IMG/VR virus record: IMGVR_UViG_3300035670_000192
Location: 1 to 64,000 of that record
DNA from: a virus
Reading direction: 5' to 3' (one strand)
Length of the DNA: 64,000 bases
In this document: positions 58,267 to 64,000 of the stretch, piece by piece
Position numbering within the stretch: position 1 is the first letter of the stretch
Layout of the letters: each line of letters opens with the position of its first letter
Position numbers and translations under genes: made by a program
Notes under the pieces: generated by a model
Told to the model about the DNA's origin: nothing
The model's input: only the letters and a program-made list of their open reading frames with translations
Databases searched by the model: none

Positions 58267-59868
58267 ATGTCAAATGTAGTTCATGGGGTCATCCCCAATA
58301 TCCCTCTTCCCGTAACAAAGACGCTGACGATCTTTGAATATAATAACGGGATCAATGACGGCACATACAACATCGACCCTGTCGGTCAACGTCTCAGTAC
58401 AGACAATTCTCAGGAAACAAAATCCCAAGCAATTGTCGTATCCATCATAGATGGTTCAGACGTTGGTGAAATTTCTTTCCGTTGTTACAAGTGTACAAAT
58501 AAAGAAACTGGTCGCGAAGAAGAAGTTTACGAAATCATCGACGGTAGTCACCGTTCTCGAGCAATCAACAAATTCATCTCGGGTAAGATTCGTATTCCTT
58601 CCGACTGTAAAGTTGTTGTCAAATTGGCTTCTGGTGAGAAGGTTTCAATCGCTGGTTTGCGATATAGAGATCTTCCGCAAGAGTTAAAAGACTTCTTCAA
58701 CTTCTATGTGGTGCGTCTTTGCATTTATCCAAACGCAACGGCAAAGCAAGCAGCAAAACTCTTTCAGAATAAGAACAACACGACTTCGGTCAATCACCAA
58801 GAGATGTTGAATTCTAACTCTGAGAATCTTGTTGCTATCGCTGTTCGTGAAATTGCGCGCAAATTGTACAATCATACGCCGCAGTACAATATGCACGAAC
58901 TCTTTCAAGAGCGAATCATCACGAAGGGTGTCTCTGCTGGTGAGAAGAAACCGAAGTATCTTGCTTATCCAAACAAGCGTCTTTGCTATGATGAGTTTGT
59001 TGCAATTTTGTTCATCTATGCTATTGAGAACGGATTGACGAAAGCATCATACGAAGATCTTGAAAATCTTTACACCGTATATGGTGATGAGGATAATGGT
59101 AAGTTCTTAGACGATAAGAAATTCTTGTCAAGCACTGTTGATCGAGTTAATGGTTGTTTGGACTTCTTGGTCAAACTCGGTGAGGCATACATTTGCGATA
59201 TATCAACAAAGGGTATGACTCTGGATCGCGTTGTAATGGCTGCTCGATATTACTGGTGGTTGAAGTCGCAAGGAAAGGATTTTAAATTGTCCAATCCATC
59301 TGTCTTTGTTCAAGTTTTGACTGGAGCACTGACTGCTCTTGTTGGTAAACCTGGTAGCAATTCTGTACCTGCTGCTGACAAGTGGGTTAACACTCTGGTT
59401 GATGCAAAGAAGTTCTCGCTTCCTGAAGGTGAACCGATTCCTGTTTCATCTAAGATGCGCGAATGGATGAGCGGTTACAATGCTGATGGTGAACGTGTTC
59501 GACAAACGGTCTTGTGGCTTGAAGAAGCAATGCAGGACTATTGTGCAGAGCATAATTTGGATAACGTTGGTCTTACGTTCAAGGACACCGTTCGTGGATT
59601 CTCTTTCGCAGTTCGCGAGGCTGCTCTGGCGCGTCAAGGATTCCGTTGCTGGGTTACTGGTGAACCGCTGTCAATGGATAACGCTGATGCGGGTCACATC
59701 GTTGCGCATGCTGAAGGTGGTCCAACTAAACTGGAAAACTGTGCCATGATTCGCAAGGATCTGAATAAGGCAATGGGCTCTACAAACGCACGTGAATGGC
59801 GTCGTATGTGGCGTCAAGCCAATGGTTTAGATGTGAACGTTCCTCCTGCTGGTGAGGAGACCAAGTAA
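58267..59868 (+). CDS. DUF262-HNH (GmrSD-like) putative nuclease
   Basis: 533 aa from ATG 58267 with AAAGGTGG site (ATG 58249 is an alternative). The N-terminal 120 residues resemble DUF262/ParB-like nucleotide-hydrolysing domains: PVGQRL and the diagnostic DGSHRSRAI in place of DGQQR. The C-terminus (about 450-520) is an HNH nuclease: FRCWVTGEPL, DAGHIVAHAEGG, KLENCAMI. The middle is helical. The same combination forms type IV restriction enzymes such as GmrSD and some Brx/Ssp defence nucleases. In a phage it could attack host DNA or rival phages with modified DNA. Confidence 0.65.
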   Translation: MSNVVHGVIPNIPLPVTKTLTIFEYNNGINDGTYNIDPVGQRLSTDNSQETKSQAIVVSIIDGSDVGEISFRCYKCTNKETGREEEVYEIIDGSHRSRAINKFISGKIRIPSDCKVVVKLASGEKVSIAGLRYRDLPQELKDFFNFYVVRLCIYPNATAKQAAKLFQNKNNTTSVNHQEMLNSNSENLVAIAVREIARKLYNHTPQYNMHELFQERIITKGVSAGEKKPKYLAYPNKRLCYDEFVAILFIYAIENGLTKASYEDLENLYTVYGDEDNGKFLDDKKFLSSTVDRVNGCLDFLVKLGEAYICDISTKGMTLDRVVMAARYYWWLKSQGKDFKLSNPSVFVQVLTGALTALVGKPGSNSVPAADKWVNTLVDAKKFSLPEGEPIPVSSKMREWMSGYNADGERVRQTVLWLEEAMQDYCAEHNLDNVGLTFKDTVRGFSFAVREAALARQGFRCWVTGEPLSMDNADAGHIVAHAEGGPTKLENCAMIRKDLNKAMGSTNAREWRRMWRQANGLDVNVPPAGEETK

Positions 59869-60104
59869 TGAAACAGTTGAAAGTTGCGATTAAGAACTTT
59901 GAAGAGTCGATGAAGAATGTAGAAGTACCACCGTGCTTCGATTCTAAACTCGAATATTTGTTCTGGCTTGAAGGTGAGAAAGAAGCACCAACACAACCAC
60001 CAAGATTCATCTGTCGTGATTGTGATGTTTCTTATCAACGAAAGATGATAAAGCAAGGTCGATGTTTCAACAAAGAGATCGACTTGAGGAAGATCACTAA
60101 ATGA
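59868..60104 (+). CDS. Small Cys-motif protein
   Basis: 78 aa. The start overlaps the preceding stop by one base. PRFICRDCDVSYQRKMIKQGRCF holds a CxxC pair and a third Cys, perhaps half a zinc finger. Unknown function; it might regulate the co-translated DUF262-HNH protein. Confidence 0.5.
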   Translation: MKQLKVAIKNFEESMKNVEVPPCFDSKLEYLFWLEGEKEAPTQPPRFICRDCDVSYQRKMIKQGRCFNKEIDLRKITK

Positions 60105-60274
60105 AAATGAAATATTTCATACAAATGCAATACACTAACGGATTTCGTTACACTGTTGTTGAGGCTGATTCGGAAGAGGAAGCCAAGAAGTTAGCAAGAA
60201 GTGAAATTAAAAAGAAAGACGTTATTGATTGTGTTGTTATTGAGGCTGAAAAGTTACAGCAAAATAATTCATAA
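60101..60274 (+). CDS. Small hypothetical protein (57 aa)
   Basis: Open frame MKMKYFIQMQYTNGFRYTV ... EAEKLQQNNS with ATGA overlap to the previous gene. It looks like a beta-beta-alpha-beta mini-domain (VVEADSEEEAKKLARSEIK), a layout common in small phage proteins. It is the last gene before the RNA region. Confidence 0.6.
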   Translation: MKMKYFIQMQYTNGFRYTVVEADSEEEAKKLARSEIKKKDVIDCVVIEAEKLQQNNS

Positions 60275-60280
60275 AAGTGA

Positions 60281-60310
60281 TTGATTTTCAGGACATGCTT
60301 ACTATATAAT
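60281..60310 (+). promoter_or_regulatory. Sigma70-type promoter before structured element
   Basis: TTGATT (60281-60286), 18-base spacer, TATAAT (60305-60310). No open frame follows; the transcript would start near 60317 and include the hairpin cluster at 60331-60402. Confidence 0.55.
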
Positions 60311-60316
60311 TTGCTT

Positions 60317-60410
60317 ATGGTGTTAAGTATGAATTCCTGGAGTGTTTCGCTACTCCCTCGCAATGATGAGGTAGGACAAAGTCCCAAGGTGCCCTTGAAT
60401 TCCCCTCCCG
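60317..60410 (+). ncRNA. Candidate small structured RNA
   Basis: Non-coding. GAATTC at 60331 and 60397 can close a multibranch loop containing GGAGT/ACTCC (60339-60343 with 60352-60356), CTC/GAG (60357-60359 with 60368-60370), GGAC/GTCC (60374-60377 with 60381-60384) and CAAGG/CCTTG (60385-60389 with 60393-60397). It has its own promoter. It is not a tRNA: there is no T-loop or CCA end. Expression and borders are unproven; it could instead be a leader for the tRNA cluster. Confidence 0.4.
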
Positions 60411-60462
60411 CACCGAAAAACGCGAACCTTTTAAGTCATTGATTTTATTAGTATTTTTAACG

Positions 60463-60491
60463 TTTACGAAACAGCCTTATTCTGCTATAAT
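60463..60491 (+). promoter_or_regulatory. Sigma70-type promoter of the tRNA cluster
   Basis: TTTACG (60463-60468), 17-base spacer, TATAAT (60486-60491), about 70 bases before the first tRNA. Confidence 0.65.
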
Positions 60492-60559
60492 AGTCTTATA
60501 AGGTTGATGAAGGAAGTCCCTGCGACTCTCCTGTTCTTTAAAAGATGAATTTTATGATT

Positions 60560-60635
60560 GCCGCTGTAGCACAACTGGTAGTGCACCTGATTTGTAATCA
60601 GGGGGTTGTAGGTTCAAGTCCTATCGGCGGCACCA
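60560..60635 (+). tRNA. tRNA-Thr (TGT)
   Basis: Cloverleaf with acceptor GCCGCTG/CGGCGGC (one G-T pair), anticodon loop TTTGTAA, T-loop GTTCAAG and encoded ACCA end. Confidence 0.93.
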
Positions 60636-60641
60636 ATTTAT

Positions 60642-60716
60642 GTTCCCTTCATCTAGCGGTAAGGATATCGCCCTTTCACGGCGGGTACACGAGTTCGAAT
60701 CTCGTAGGGAACGCCA
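60642..60716 (+). tRNA. tRNA-Glu (TTC)
   Basis: Acceptor GTTCCCT/AGGGAAC, anticodon loop CTTTCAC, T-loop GTTCGAAT, encoded GCCA end. Confidence 0.93.
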
Positions 60717-60736
60717 TATTTTTGTTATGAGATTTT

Positions 60737-60810
60737 GGGACCATAGCTGGAAGGTCTAGCATAGGACTTTTAATCCTTCGACGAGGGTTCGATTCCCTCT
60801 GGTCCTACCA
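60737..60810 (+). tRNA. tRNA-Lys (TTT)
   Basis: Acceptor GGGACCA/TGGTCCT (one G-T), anticodon loop CTTTTAA, T-loop GTTCGATT, encoded ACCA end. Confidence 0.93.
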
Positions 60811-60822
60811 TTTTGTGATTGT

Positions 60823-60898
60823 TCCGCAGTAGTTCAATTGGTAGAATCCTGGTCTCCAAAACCAGTTGTTGGCGGTTCGAGTCCGTCCTGCGGACCCA
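60823..60898 (+). tRNA. tRNA-Trp (CCA)
   Basis: Acceptor TCCGCAG/CTGCGGA, anticodon loop CTCCAAA with CCA anticodon, T-loop GTTCGAGT, discriminator C and encoded CCA. Confidence 0.92.
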
Positions 60899-60903
60899 GT
60901 TTT

Positions 60904-60978
60904 TGGCGAGTAGATCAGAGGTAGATCAGCTGACTGTTAATCAGCCTGTCGCAGGTTCGATCCCTGCCTCGCCAGCCA
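60904..60978 (+). tRNA. tRNA-Asn (GTT)
   Basis: Acceptor TGGCGAG/CTCGCCA, anticodon loop CTGTTAA, T-loop GTTCGATC, encoded GCCA end. Confidence 0.93.
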
Positions 60979-61004
60979 TCTTGGTGCTTGCAGGGAATTC
61001 ACTG

Positions 61005-61146
61005 TGAGTCATCCGTTGGTGCAAAGACTTTTCCGTTTGAATAGCACCAACGATATATGAGGTTGAACGGAATGCATTCTATGTTGCGTGGGGGCATAGA
61101 TAAGAATAATCCAGTAGCGTGAGAATTCGCGAACGATAGCCCACGC
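61005..61146 (+). ncRNA. Pseudoknotted structured RNA, 5' segment
   Basis: Non-coding stretch between tRNA-Asn and tRNA-Ala. Helix 1 CGTTGGTGC/GCACCAACG (61014-61022 with 61044-61052, 9 bp) encloses TTCCGTT (61031-61037), which pairs with AACGGAA (61066-61072) outside it: an H-type pseudoknot. Then TCTATG/CATAGA (61078-61083 with 61095-61100) encloses GCGTGGG (61086-61092), which pairs with CCCACGC (61140-61146): a second pseudoknot. All helices are perfect. No CDS fits. The family is unknown to me; large phage RNAs such as GOLLD and ROOL also lie in tRNA clusters and should be compared. Confidence 0.6.
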
Positions 61147-61153
61147 CATTTTT

Positions 61154-61228
61154 GGGGAACTAGTGCTAACGGGAACACGCTGCGTTTGCATCGCAGAGTT
61201 TGGGGTTCGATTCCCCAGTTCTCCACCA
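61154..61228 (+). tRNA. tRNA-Ala (TGC)
   Basis: Acceptor GGGGAAC/GTTCTCC (one G-T), anticodon stem CTGCG/CGCAG with loop TTTGCAT, T-loop GTTCGATT, encoded ACCA end. It lies between the two structured non-coding segments. Confidence 0.9.
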
Positions 61229-61234
61229 AAACGT

Positions 61235-61527
61235 TCCGACTCATAATCGGATAGTGTGCGTCCGCACGATGAGAAGCGAGATCATGACTCGCAGGACCTT
61301 ACCCTTGGGTTGAAAAGGGCGCTGGCAATGCGACAATCCTCTTTGGTCGTGAAGTGGATGGAAGGACTGCGTGATGGCATTAGTACCCGTAAGGTAGAGA
61401 CTAGTGCTTGATGGTCTAAGTTACCACCGCAAAGAGGAAGCAACTAATTAACGCTGGATGTGGCGAGCAGTAATGTGTCGCCTTCATCGGATGCCCAGAA
61501 CGAGCAAACCCAGTTGTCTCATCCAGC
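61235..61527 (+). ncRNA. Pseudoknotted structured RNA, 3' segment, with tRNA-Met-like anticodon arm
   Basis: About 290 non-coding bases. It starts with TCCGA-CTCATAA-TCGGA (61235-61251), an exact 5-bp/7-base anticodon arm with CAT. GCGAG/CTCGC (61276-61280 with 61288-61292) follows. ACCTTAC (61296-61302) pairs with GTAAGGT (61389-61395); inside it CCTCTTTG (61338-61345) pairs with CAAAGAGG (61430-61437) beyond it, giving a long-range pseudoknot. GCTGGATG/CATCCAGC (61453-61460 with 61520-61527) closes a 3' domain containing GGCGA/TCGCC. The 3' end directly precedes tRNA-Gln. Not RNase P or tmRNA by eye. Confidence 0.6.
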
Positions 61528-61536
61528 ACTTATTAT

Positions 61537-61610
61537 TGAGGAGTCGTCTAACGGCAGGACAGCAGGTTTTGATCCTGCTTATCGTGGTTCGAATCCATGC
61601 TCCTCAGCCA
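61537..61610 (+). tRNA. tRNA-Gln (TTG)
   Basis: Acceptor TGAGGAG/CTCCTCA, anticodon stem GCAGG/CCTGC with loop TTTTGAT, T-loop GTTCGAAT, encoded GCCA end. Confidence 0.92.
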
Positions 61611-61617
61611 AAATTAT

Positions 61618-61704
61618 GGACAGGTGGGAGAGCGGTTAAATCCAATTGACTGTAAATCAATCACCCAACGGGTTACGCTAGTTCGAATCTAGCCCTGTCC
61701 ACCA
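61618..61704 (+). tRNA. tRNA-Tyr (GTA)
   Basis: Acceptor GGACAGG/CCTGTCC, anticodon loop CTGTAAA, long variable arm (CCCAACGGGTTACG region) as expected for bacterial tRNA-Tyr, encoded ACCA end. Confidence 0.93.
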
Positions 61705-61708
61705 TTTT

Positions 61709-61783
61709 GTGACGGTGGCTGAAAAGTGAGGCGAGAGTCTGCAAAACTCTTCTATGCTGGTGCGAATCCAGTCCGTCACTCCA
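61709..61783 (+). tRNA. tRNA-Cys (GCA)
   Basis: Acceptor GTGACGG/CCGTCAC, anticodon stem AGAGT/ACTCT with loop CTGCAAA, discriminator T and encoded CCA. Confidence 0.9.
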
Positions 61784-61787
61784 TTTC

Positions 61788-61864
61788 GGGACAATGGCAC
61801 AGTTGGTTAGCGCACAGTCCTGATAAGACTGAGGTCGATGGTTCGAATCCATCTTGTCCCACCA
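61788..61864 (+). tRNA. tRNA-Ile (GAT)
   Basis: Acceptor GGGACAA/TTGTCCC, anticodon stem CAGTC/GACTG with loop CTGATAA, T-loop GTTCGAAT, encoded ACCA end. Confidence 0.93.
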
Positions 61865-61870
61865 GTTTAT

Positions 61871-61946
61871 GCACGGTTGGTCTGAGAGGTTAAGCGACAC
61901 CTTTACACGGTGTATCATGTAGGTTCGAGTCCTACACCGTGCACCA
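61871..61946 (+). tRNA. tRNA-Val (TAC)
   Basis: Acceptor GCACGGT/ACCGTGC, anticodon loop TTTACAC, T-loop GTTCGAGT, encoded ACCA end. Confidence 0.92.
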
Positions 61947-61985
61947 ACATTTAATATAATCTTAACGGAGATTAATCTTCTTGGG

Positions 61986-61993
61986 GATAAATA
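61986..61993 (+). promoter_or_regulatory. Late promoter motif GATAAATA
   Basis: NATAAATA element 41 bases before the Ala/Val-rich gene; a CAGGAGA ribosome site lies between. It puts a late-type gene inside the tRNA region. Confidence 0.5.
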
Positions 61994-62034
61994 GGTTTGT
62001 GTTCGAACAATTAAATCCTCCAGGAGACCGACAA

Positions 62035-62679
62035 ATGAGACTACACGATCTTGCCGTAAGACTCGCTGCTGTTGAATCCAAGTTAGCCACACTAACTGGC
62101 ACAGTTGCAAATACAGATATTATCGATGATGTTGCTGAATTCGATCAAAGACTTTCAGTAGTTGAAGTTCAAGTTGACCAATTGATTGCTCTTAAGACAC
62201 AAGAACAAGTTGCTGTGCTTGTTGCTGCCCCAGCAGCCGCCGCAACCATCGCTGTTGAAGAAGTTGTTCTTCTCTCACCAAGTGCTGAAGATTCAGAAGC
62301 AGTTCTTGTTGTTGAAGATGTTCTTCATGCTCAACATGAAGCCGAGGCAATTGACAATCCAGAAGTTGCAGTTGTTGTCGCTGCTGCCGTTGCTGCAGTT
62401 GTTGCTGCTGATCCAGAAGTTGTGAAGGATCCAGAAGCAGTTGCTGTGCTCATCAAGGAAGCAGTTGCCGAAGCACCAGTTCCATCTGCTGAAGCAGTTG
62501 TTGCCACAGCAGAGGCTGTCGCTGCAGTTGTTGCTGCTGCTACAGGTGCCGAAGTTGCTCCAGAAGTTAAGGAAGAACTTGCAGTTGCAGTTGCTGCTCC
62601 TGCTGATCCAGTTCTTGATGGTCTTGAAGCACGTTTGGCAGTTGCGGAAGCAAAGGTCGATAGTCTATTGGGAAAATAA
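62035..62679 (+). CDS. Ala/Val/Glu-rich protein with terminal coiled-coil motifs
   Basis: 214 aa from ATG 62035 (AGGAGA site). The N-terminal LHDLAVRLAAVESKLATL and C-terminal GLEARLAVAEAKVDSLL are similar heptad helices, and FDQRLSVVEVQVDQLIAL is a third copy. Between them lies a low-complexity Ala/Val/Glu region (VVVAAAVAAVVAADPEVVKD). The repeat of the helix at both ends suggests an oligomeric rod. It has a late-promoter motif and its own terminators, so it is probably made in quantity late in infection; a virion or decoration role is inferred. Confidence 0.6.
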   Translation: MRLHDLAVRLAAVESKLATLTGTVANTDIIDDVAEFDQRLSVVEVQVDQLIALKTQEQVAVLVAAPAAAATIAVEEVVLLSPSAEDSEAVLVVEDVLHAQHEAEAIDNPEVAVVVAAAVAAVVAADPEVVKDPEAVAVLIKEAVAEAPVPSAEAVVATAEAVAAVVAAATGAEVAPEVKEELAVAVAAPADPVLDGLEARLAVAEAKVDSLLGK

Positions 62680-62682
62680 TAT

Positions 62683-62715
62683 CAGGTGTTCGAAGTTTGA
62701 TTCGACGCCTGTTTT
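62683..62715 (+). terminator. Imperfect stem-loop terminator
   Basis: CAGGTGTTCGAA / TTCGACGCCTG (62683-62694 with 62701-62711) with one bulge and a G-T pair, then TTTT. First of two tandem terminators after the Ala/Val-rich gene. Confidence 0.55.
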
Positions 62716-62727
62716 AATATATGATAG

Positions 62728-62756
62728 AGAGGGAGCCAAGTGCTCCCTCTTTTTTT
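62728..62756 (+). terminator. Rho-independent terminator
   Basis: Perfect 9-bp stem AGAGGGAGC / GCTCCCTCT (62728-62736 with 62742-62750), five-base loop, seven-T run. It ends one base before tRNA-Arg. Confidence 0.88.
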
Positions 62757-62833
62757 GCGGTCGTAGCACAATCGGATAGTGCAAGAGATTTCTAATCTCT
62801 AGGTTGGGGGTTCGAGTCCCTCCGATCGCGCCA
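62757..62833 (+). tRNA. tRNA-Arg (TCT)
   Basis: Acceptor GCGGTCG/CGATCGC (one G-T), anticodon stem AGAGA/TCTCT with loop TTTCTAA, T-loop GTTCGAGT, encoded GCCA end. It stands apart from the main cluster, directly after a terminator, so it needs read-through or another promoter. Confidence 0.92.
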
Positions 62834-62847
62834 GTTTGGAGTATCAT

Positions 62848-63075
62848 ATGAAAAAGTATATTCATGTCAATCAGCACGTCATTCGTGCAAATAAAAAGAA
62901 CAATGAGAATAATCCTGTGCTTACCATTAAGGAAGGCAGGAAGAATACTTATTGTCATCGTGTAAAGATACATGGACCAAGTGAAGTTGTGTATTCAGGA
63001 AATGACAAATTACTTCTTCCTTGTGGCGCAAGAGTTGCTGTAGTTACAGAAAGCGAAATTGAAATTATAGAATGA
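62848..63075 (+). CDS. Conserved small phage protein
   Basis: 75 aa. The pattern KYIHVNQHVIRANKKNN, NTYCHRVKIHGPSEVVYS, LLPCGARVAVVTES recurs in many phages and mobile elements I remember, with no known function. ATG 62848 follows a TTGGAG site; the TTG at 62836 is less likely. It overlaps the next gene by four bases. Confidence 0.7.
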   Translation: MKKYIHVNQHVIRANKKNNENNPVLTIKEGRKNTYCHRVKIHGPSEVVYSGNDKLLLPCGARVAVVTESEIEIIE

Positions 63076-63761
63076 AAGTTTTTATCGGATACGATGAAAA
63101 AGAAAAAATTGCAGCGGAAGTGTGCGAATATCGGCTGAAGCAGTTTAATTCAAATTTAGAAATCGTTTTCCTTAAACAAGAAGAGTTAAGAAAACAGAGA
63201 GTATACTATCGCGAAAACGATTCTTTGAGTTCTACCGAATTCGCGTTTACAAGATTTTTAGTTCCTGCTTTGTGTGAATATAAAGGTTGGGCTCTATACA
63301 TAGATTGCGACTTTTTATTTCTTGAGGATGCTTCCAATCTCTTAAAACAAACAGACGATAAGTATGCGGTAATGGTAGTAAAACACAACTATCAACCTAA
63401 CACATCATATAAAATGGATAACCAAAAACAATTTCTATACCCAAGAAAGAATTGGTCGTCGTTGATTCTCTGGAATTGTGCGCATCCTTTAAATAGAGAA
63501 TTGACAATTGACTTAGTCAATTCTTCCAGTGCGCAATTCCTACATAGGTTTTCTTGGCTGACTGATGATGTGATTGGAGAAATTTCACACGAATGGAATT
63601 GGTTAGTCGGTTGGTATAAAGAACCAAAAGATGGTGCACCAAAAGCATTACACTTCACGGAAGGTGGTCCTTGGTTTAAGGGCTATGAAAAGTGCGAGTA
63701 TTATGAATTGTGGAATGAAGCGTTGAATGATTTTTCAAAACGAACACAAACAAAATTTTAA
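63072..63761 (+). CDS. GT-A fold glycosyltransferase-like protein
   Basis: 229 aa. VFIGYDEKEKIAAEVCEYRL, FTRFLVPALCEYKGWALYIDCDFLF with DxD at Asp78-Asp80, SSLILWNCAHPLNR and ALHFTEGGPWFKGYE fit a GT8-like family found in cyanobacteria and marine phages. It could act on the phage-made nucleotide sugar. The last 35 bases overlap the next frame. Confidence 0.75.
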   Translation: MKVFIGYDEKEKIAAEVCEYRLKQFNSNLEIVFLKQEELRKQRVYYRENDSLSSTEFAFTRFLVPALCEYKGWALYIDCDFLFLEDASNLLKQTDDKYAVMVVKHNYQPNTSYKMDNQKQFLYPRKNWSSLILWNCAHPLNRELTIDLVNSSSAQFLHRFSWLTDDVIGEISHEWNWLVGWYKEPKDGAPKALHFTEGGPWFKGYEKCEYYELWNEALNDFSKRTQTKF

Positions 63762-64000
63762 ACTCGTTCATACATATCTAAGATATGATGAGTTGAATTT
63801 CCCCGAGCGCGACCAGATTTGGTGGGACACTTGTGCGCATGAGGGCTATCAAATAGCCATCGAAAAAATGAAAGCAGAAATCCTAGACCCAAACATCGGT
63901 CTCAAGTATCCGATTTGTGTTAAGTATATGGAAGATGGGAGTTATCATGTTGAGCATGGCGGGAAAAGGTATGAAGCCTGTAAGCAACTGAAACTGGAAA
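63727..64000 (+). CDS. Partial hypothetical protein (3' end outside window)
   Basis: Open frame from ATG 63727 to the window end, at least 91 codons. FKLVHTYLRYDELNFPERDQIWWDTC and LKYPICVKYMEDGSYHVEHGGKRYEACKQLKLE look like normal coding sequence. It overlaps the glycosyltransferase gene by 35 bases. Function unknown. Confidence 0.55.
   Translation, partial: MIFQNEHKQNFKLVHTYLRYDELNFPERDQIWWDTCAHEGYQIAIEKMKAEILDPNIGLKYPICVKYMEDGSYHVEHGGKRYEACKQLKLE

Noticed and set aside
60999-61244. Short open frames on both strands over the structured RNA region
   Set aside because: They cross a tRNA gene, have no ribosome sites and no protein-like composition.
60979-61536. tmRNA, RNase P RNA or group I intron
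   Set aside because: No tag-peptide frame with tmRNA ends, no RNase P conserved core, and no split tRNA halves or intron core could be found; tRNA-Ala is intact by itself.

Overview
The window is a 64 kb piece of a tailed-phage genome of the T4-like (myovirus) type. Every convincing gene lies on the + strand, the sequence is AT-rich, and genes are packed with short gaps or 1-4 base overlaps. The first genes follow the T4 replication order (gene 43 DNA polymerase, uvsX, a gene-40-position ORF, gene 41 helicase), and a gene 61-type primase lies further on. Many of the remaining proteins resemble those of marine and freshwater T4-like phages (modular acidic-linker proteins, glycine-rich and lectin tail proteins, ThyX, monomeric class II ribonucleotide reductase). 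A spanin-like pair (membrane protein plus lipoprotein), several lipoproteins and a GH19/M15 endolysin point to a Gram-negative aquatic host. No photosynthesis gene was seen. Head, neck, terminase and tail-tube genes are not in this window.

Layout. 1-5290: replication and recombination genes plus two small HExxH metalloprotease-like proteins. 5303-9038: a protein of unknown role, then RmlA, RmlB and a short dehydrogenase resembling the plant/giant-virus bifunctional 3,5-epimerase/4-reductase; together these could make dTDP-L-rhamnose with three genes. 9094-17354: a covalent nucleotidyltransferase (ligase-like), a NadR-like adenylyltransferase-kinase, a Dps-like ferritin, three long proteins built from small modules joined by Glu-rich linkers, and small conserved proteins. 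Several features suggest that some of these are packaged in the head. 17366-35574: a lipoprotein, a membrane protein, the endolysin and then a long run of tail-fibre/adhesin genes with glycine-rich, IPT/TIG, Ig-like, collagen-like and LamG-lectin modules, many sharing a short N-terminal tag. 35709-40863: secreted low-complexity proteins behind a perfect TATAAATA late-promoter motif, then coiled-coil membrane proteins. 40873-43610: lysis-type cassette with a holin-like protein, a secreted staphylococcal-type nuclease, a spanin-like pair and small proteins. 43650-47879: primase, ThyX, class II RNR, tail-collar protein. 47913-53694: a lipoprotein, large multidomain glycosyltransferase/methyltransferase/oxygenase proteins, and a separate 2OG-Fe(II) oxygenase. 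53705-60274: mostly small, probably early genes with sigma70-like promoters, including an AAA+ ATPase, another HExxH protein and a DUF262-HNH (GmrSD-like) nuclease.

60275-62833 is an RNA region: twelve tRNA genes with encoded CCA ends (Thr, Glu, Lys, Trp, Asn, Ala, Gln, Tyr, Cys, Ile, Val, Arg). Around the tRNA-Ala gene lie two non-coding stretches with perfectly complementary, interlocked helices (at least three H-type pseudoknots by eye) and a copy of a tRNA-Met-type anticodon arm. A separate promoter-linked multi-hairpin element lies upstream of the cluster. These structured RNAs are the strongest candidates for something undescribed. The second is the set of possibly head-packaged modular proteins at 9-17 kb. 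The window ends in a glycosyltransferase and a partial ORF.

All identifications come from reading motifs and translated sequence; no database search was run.
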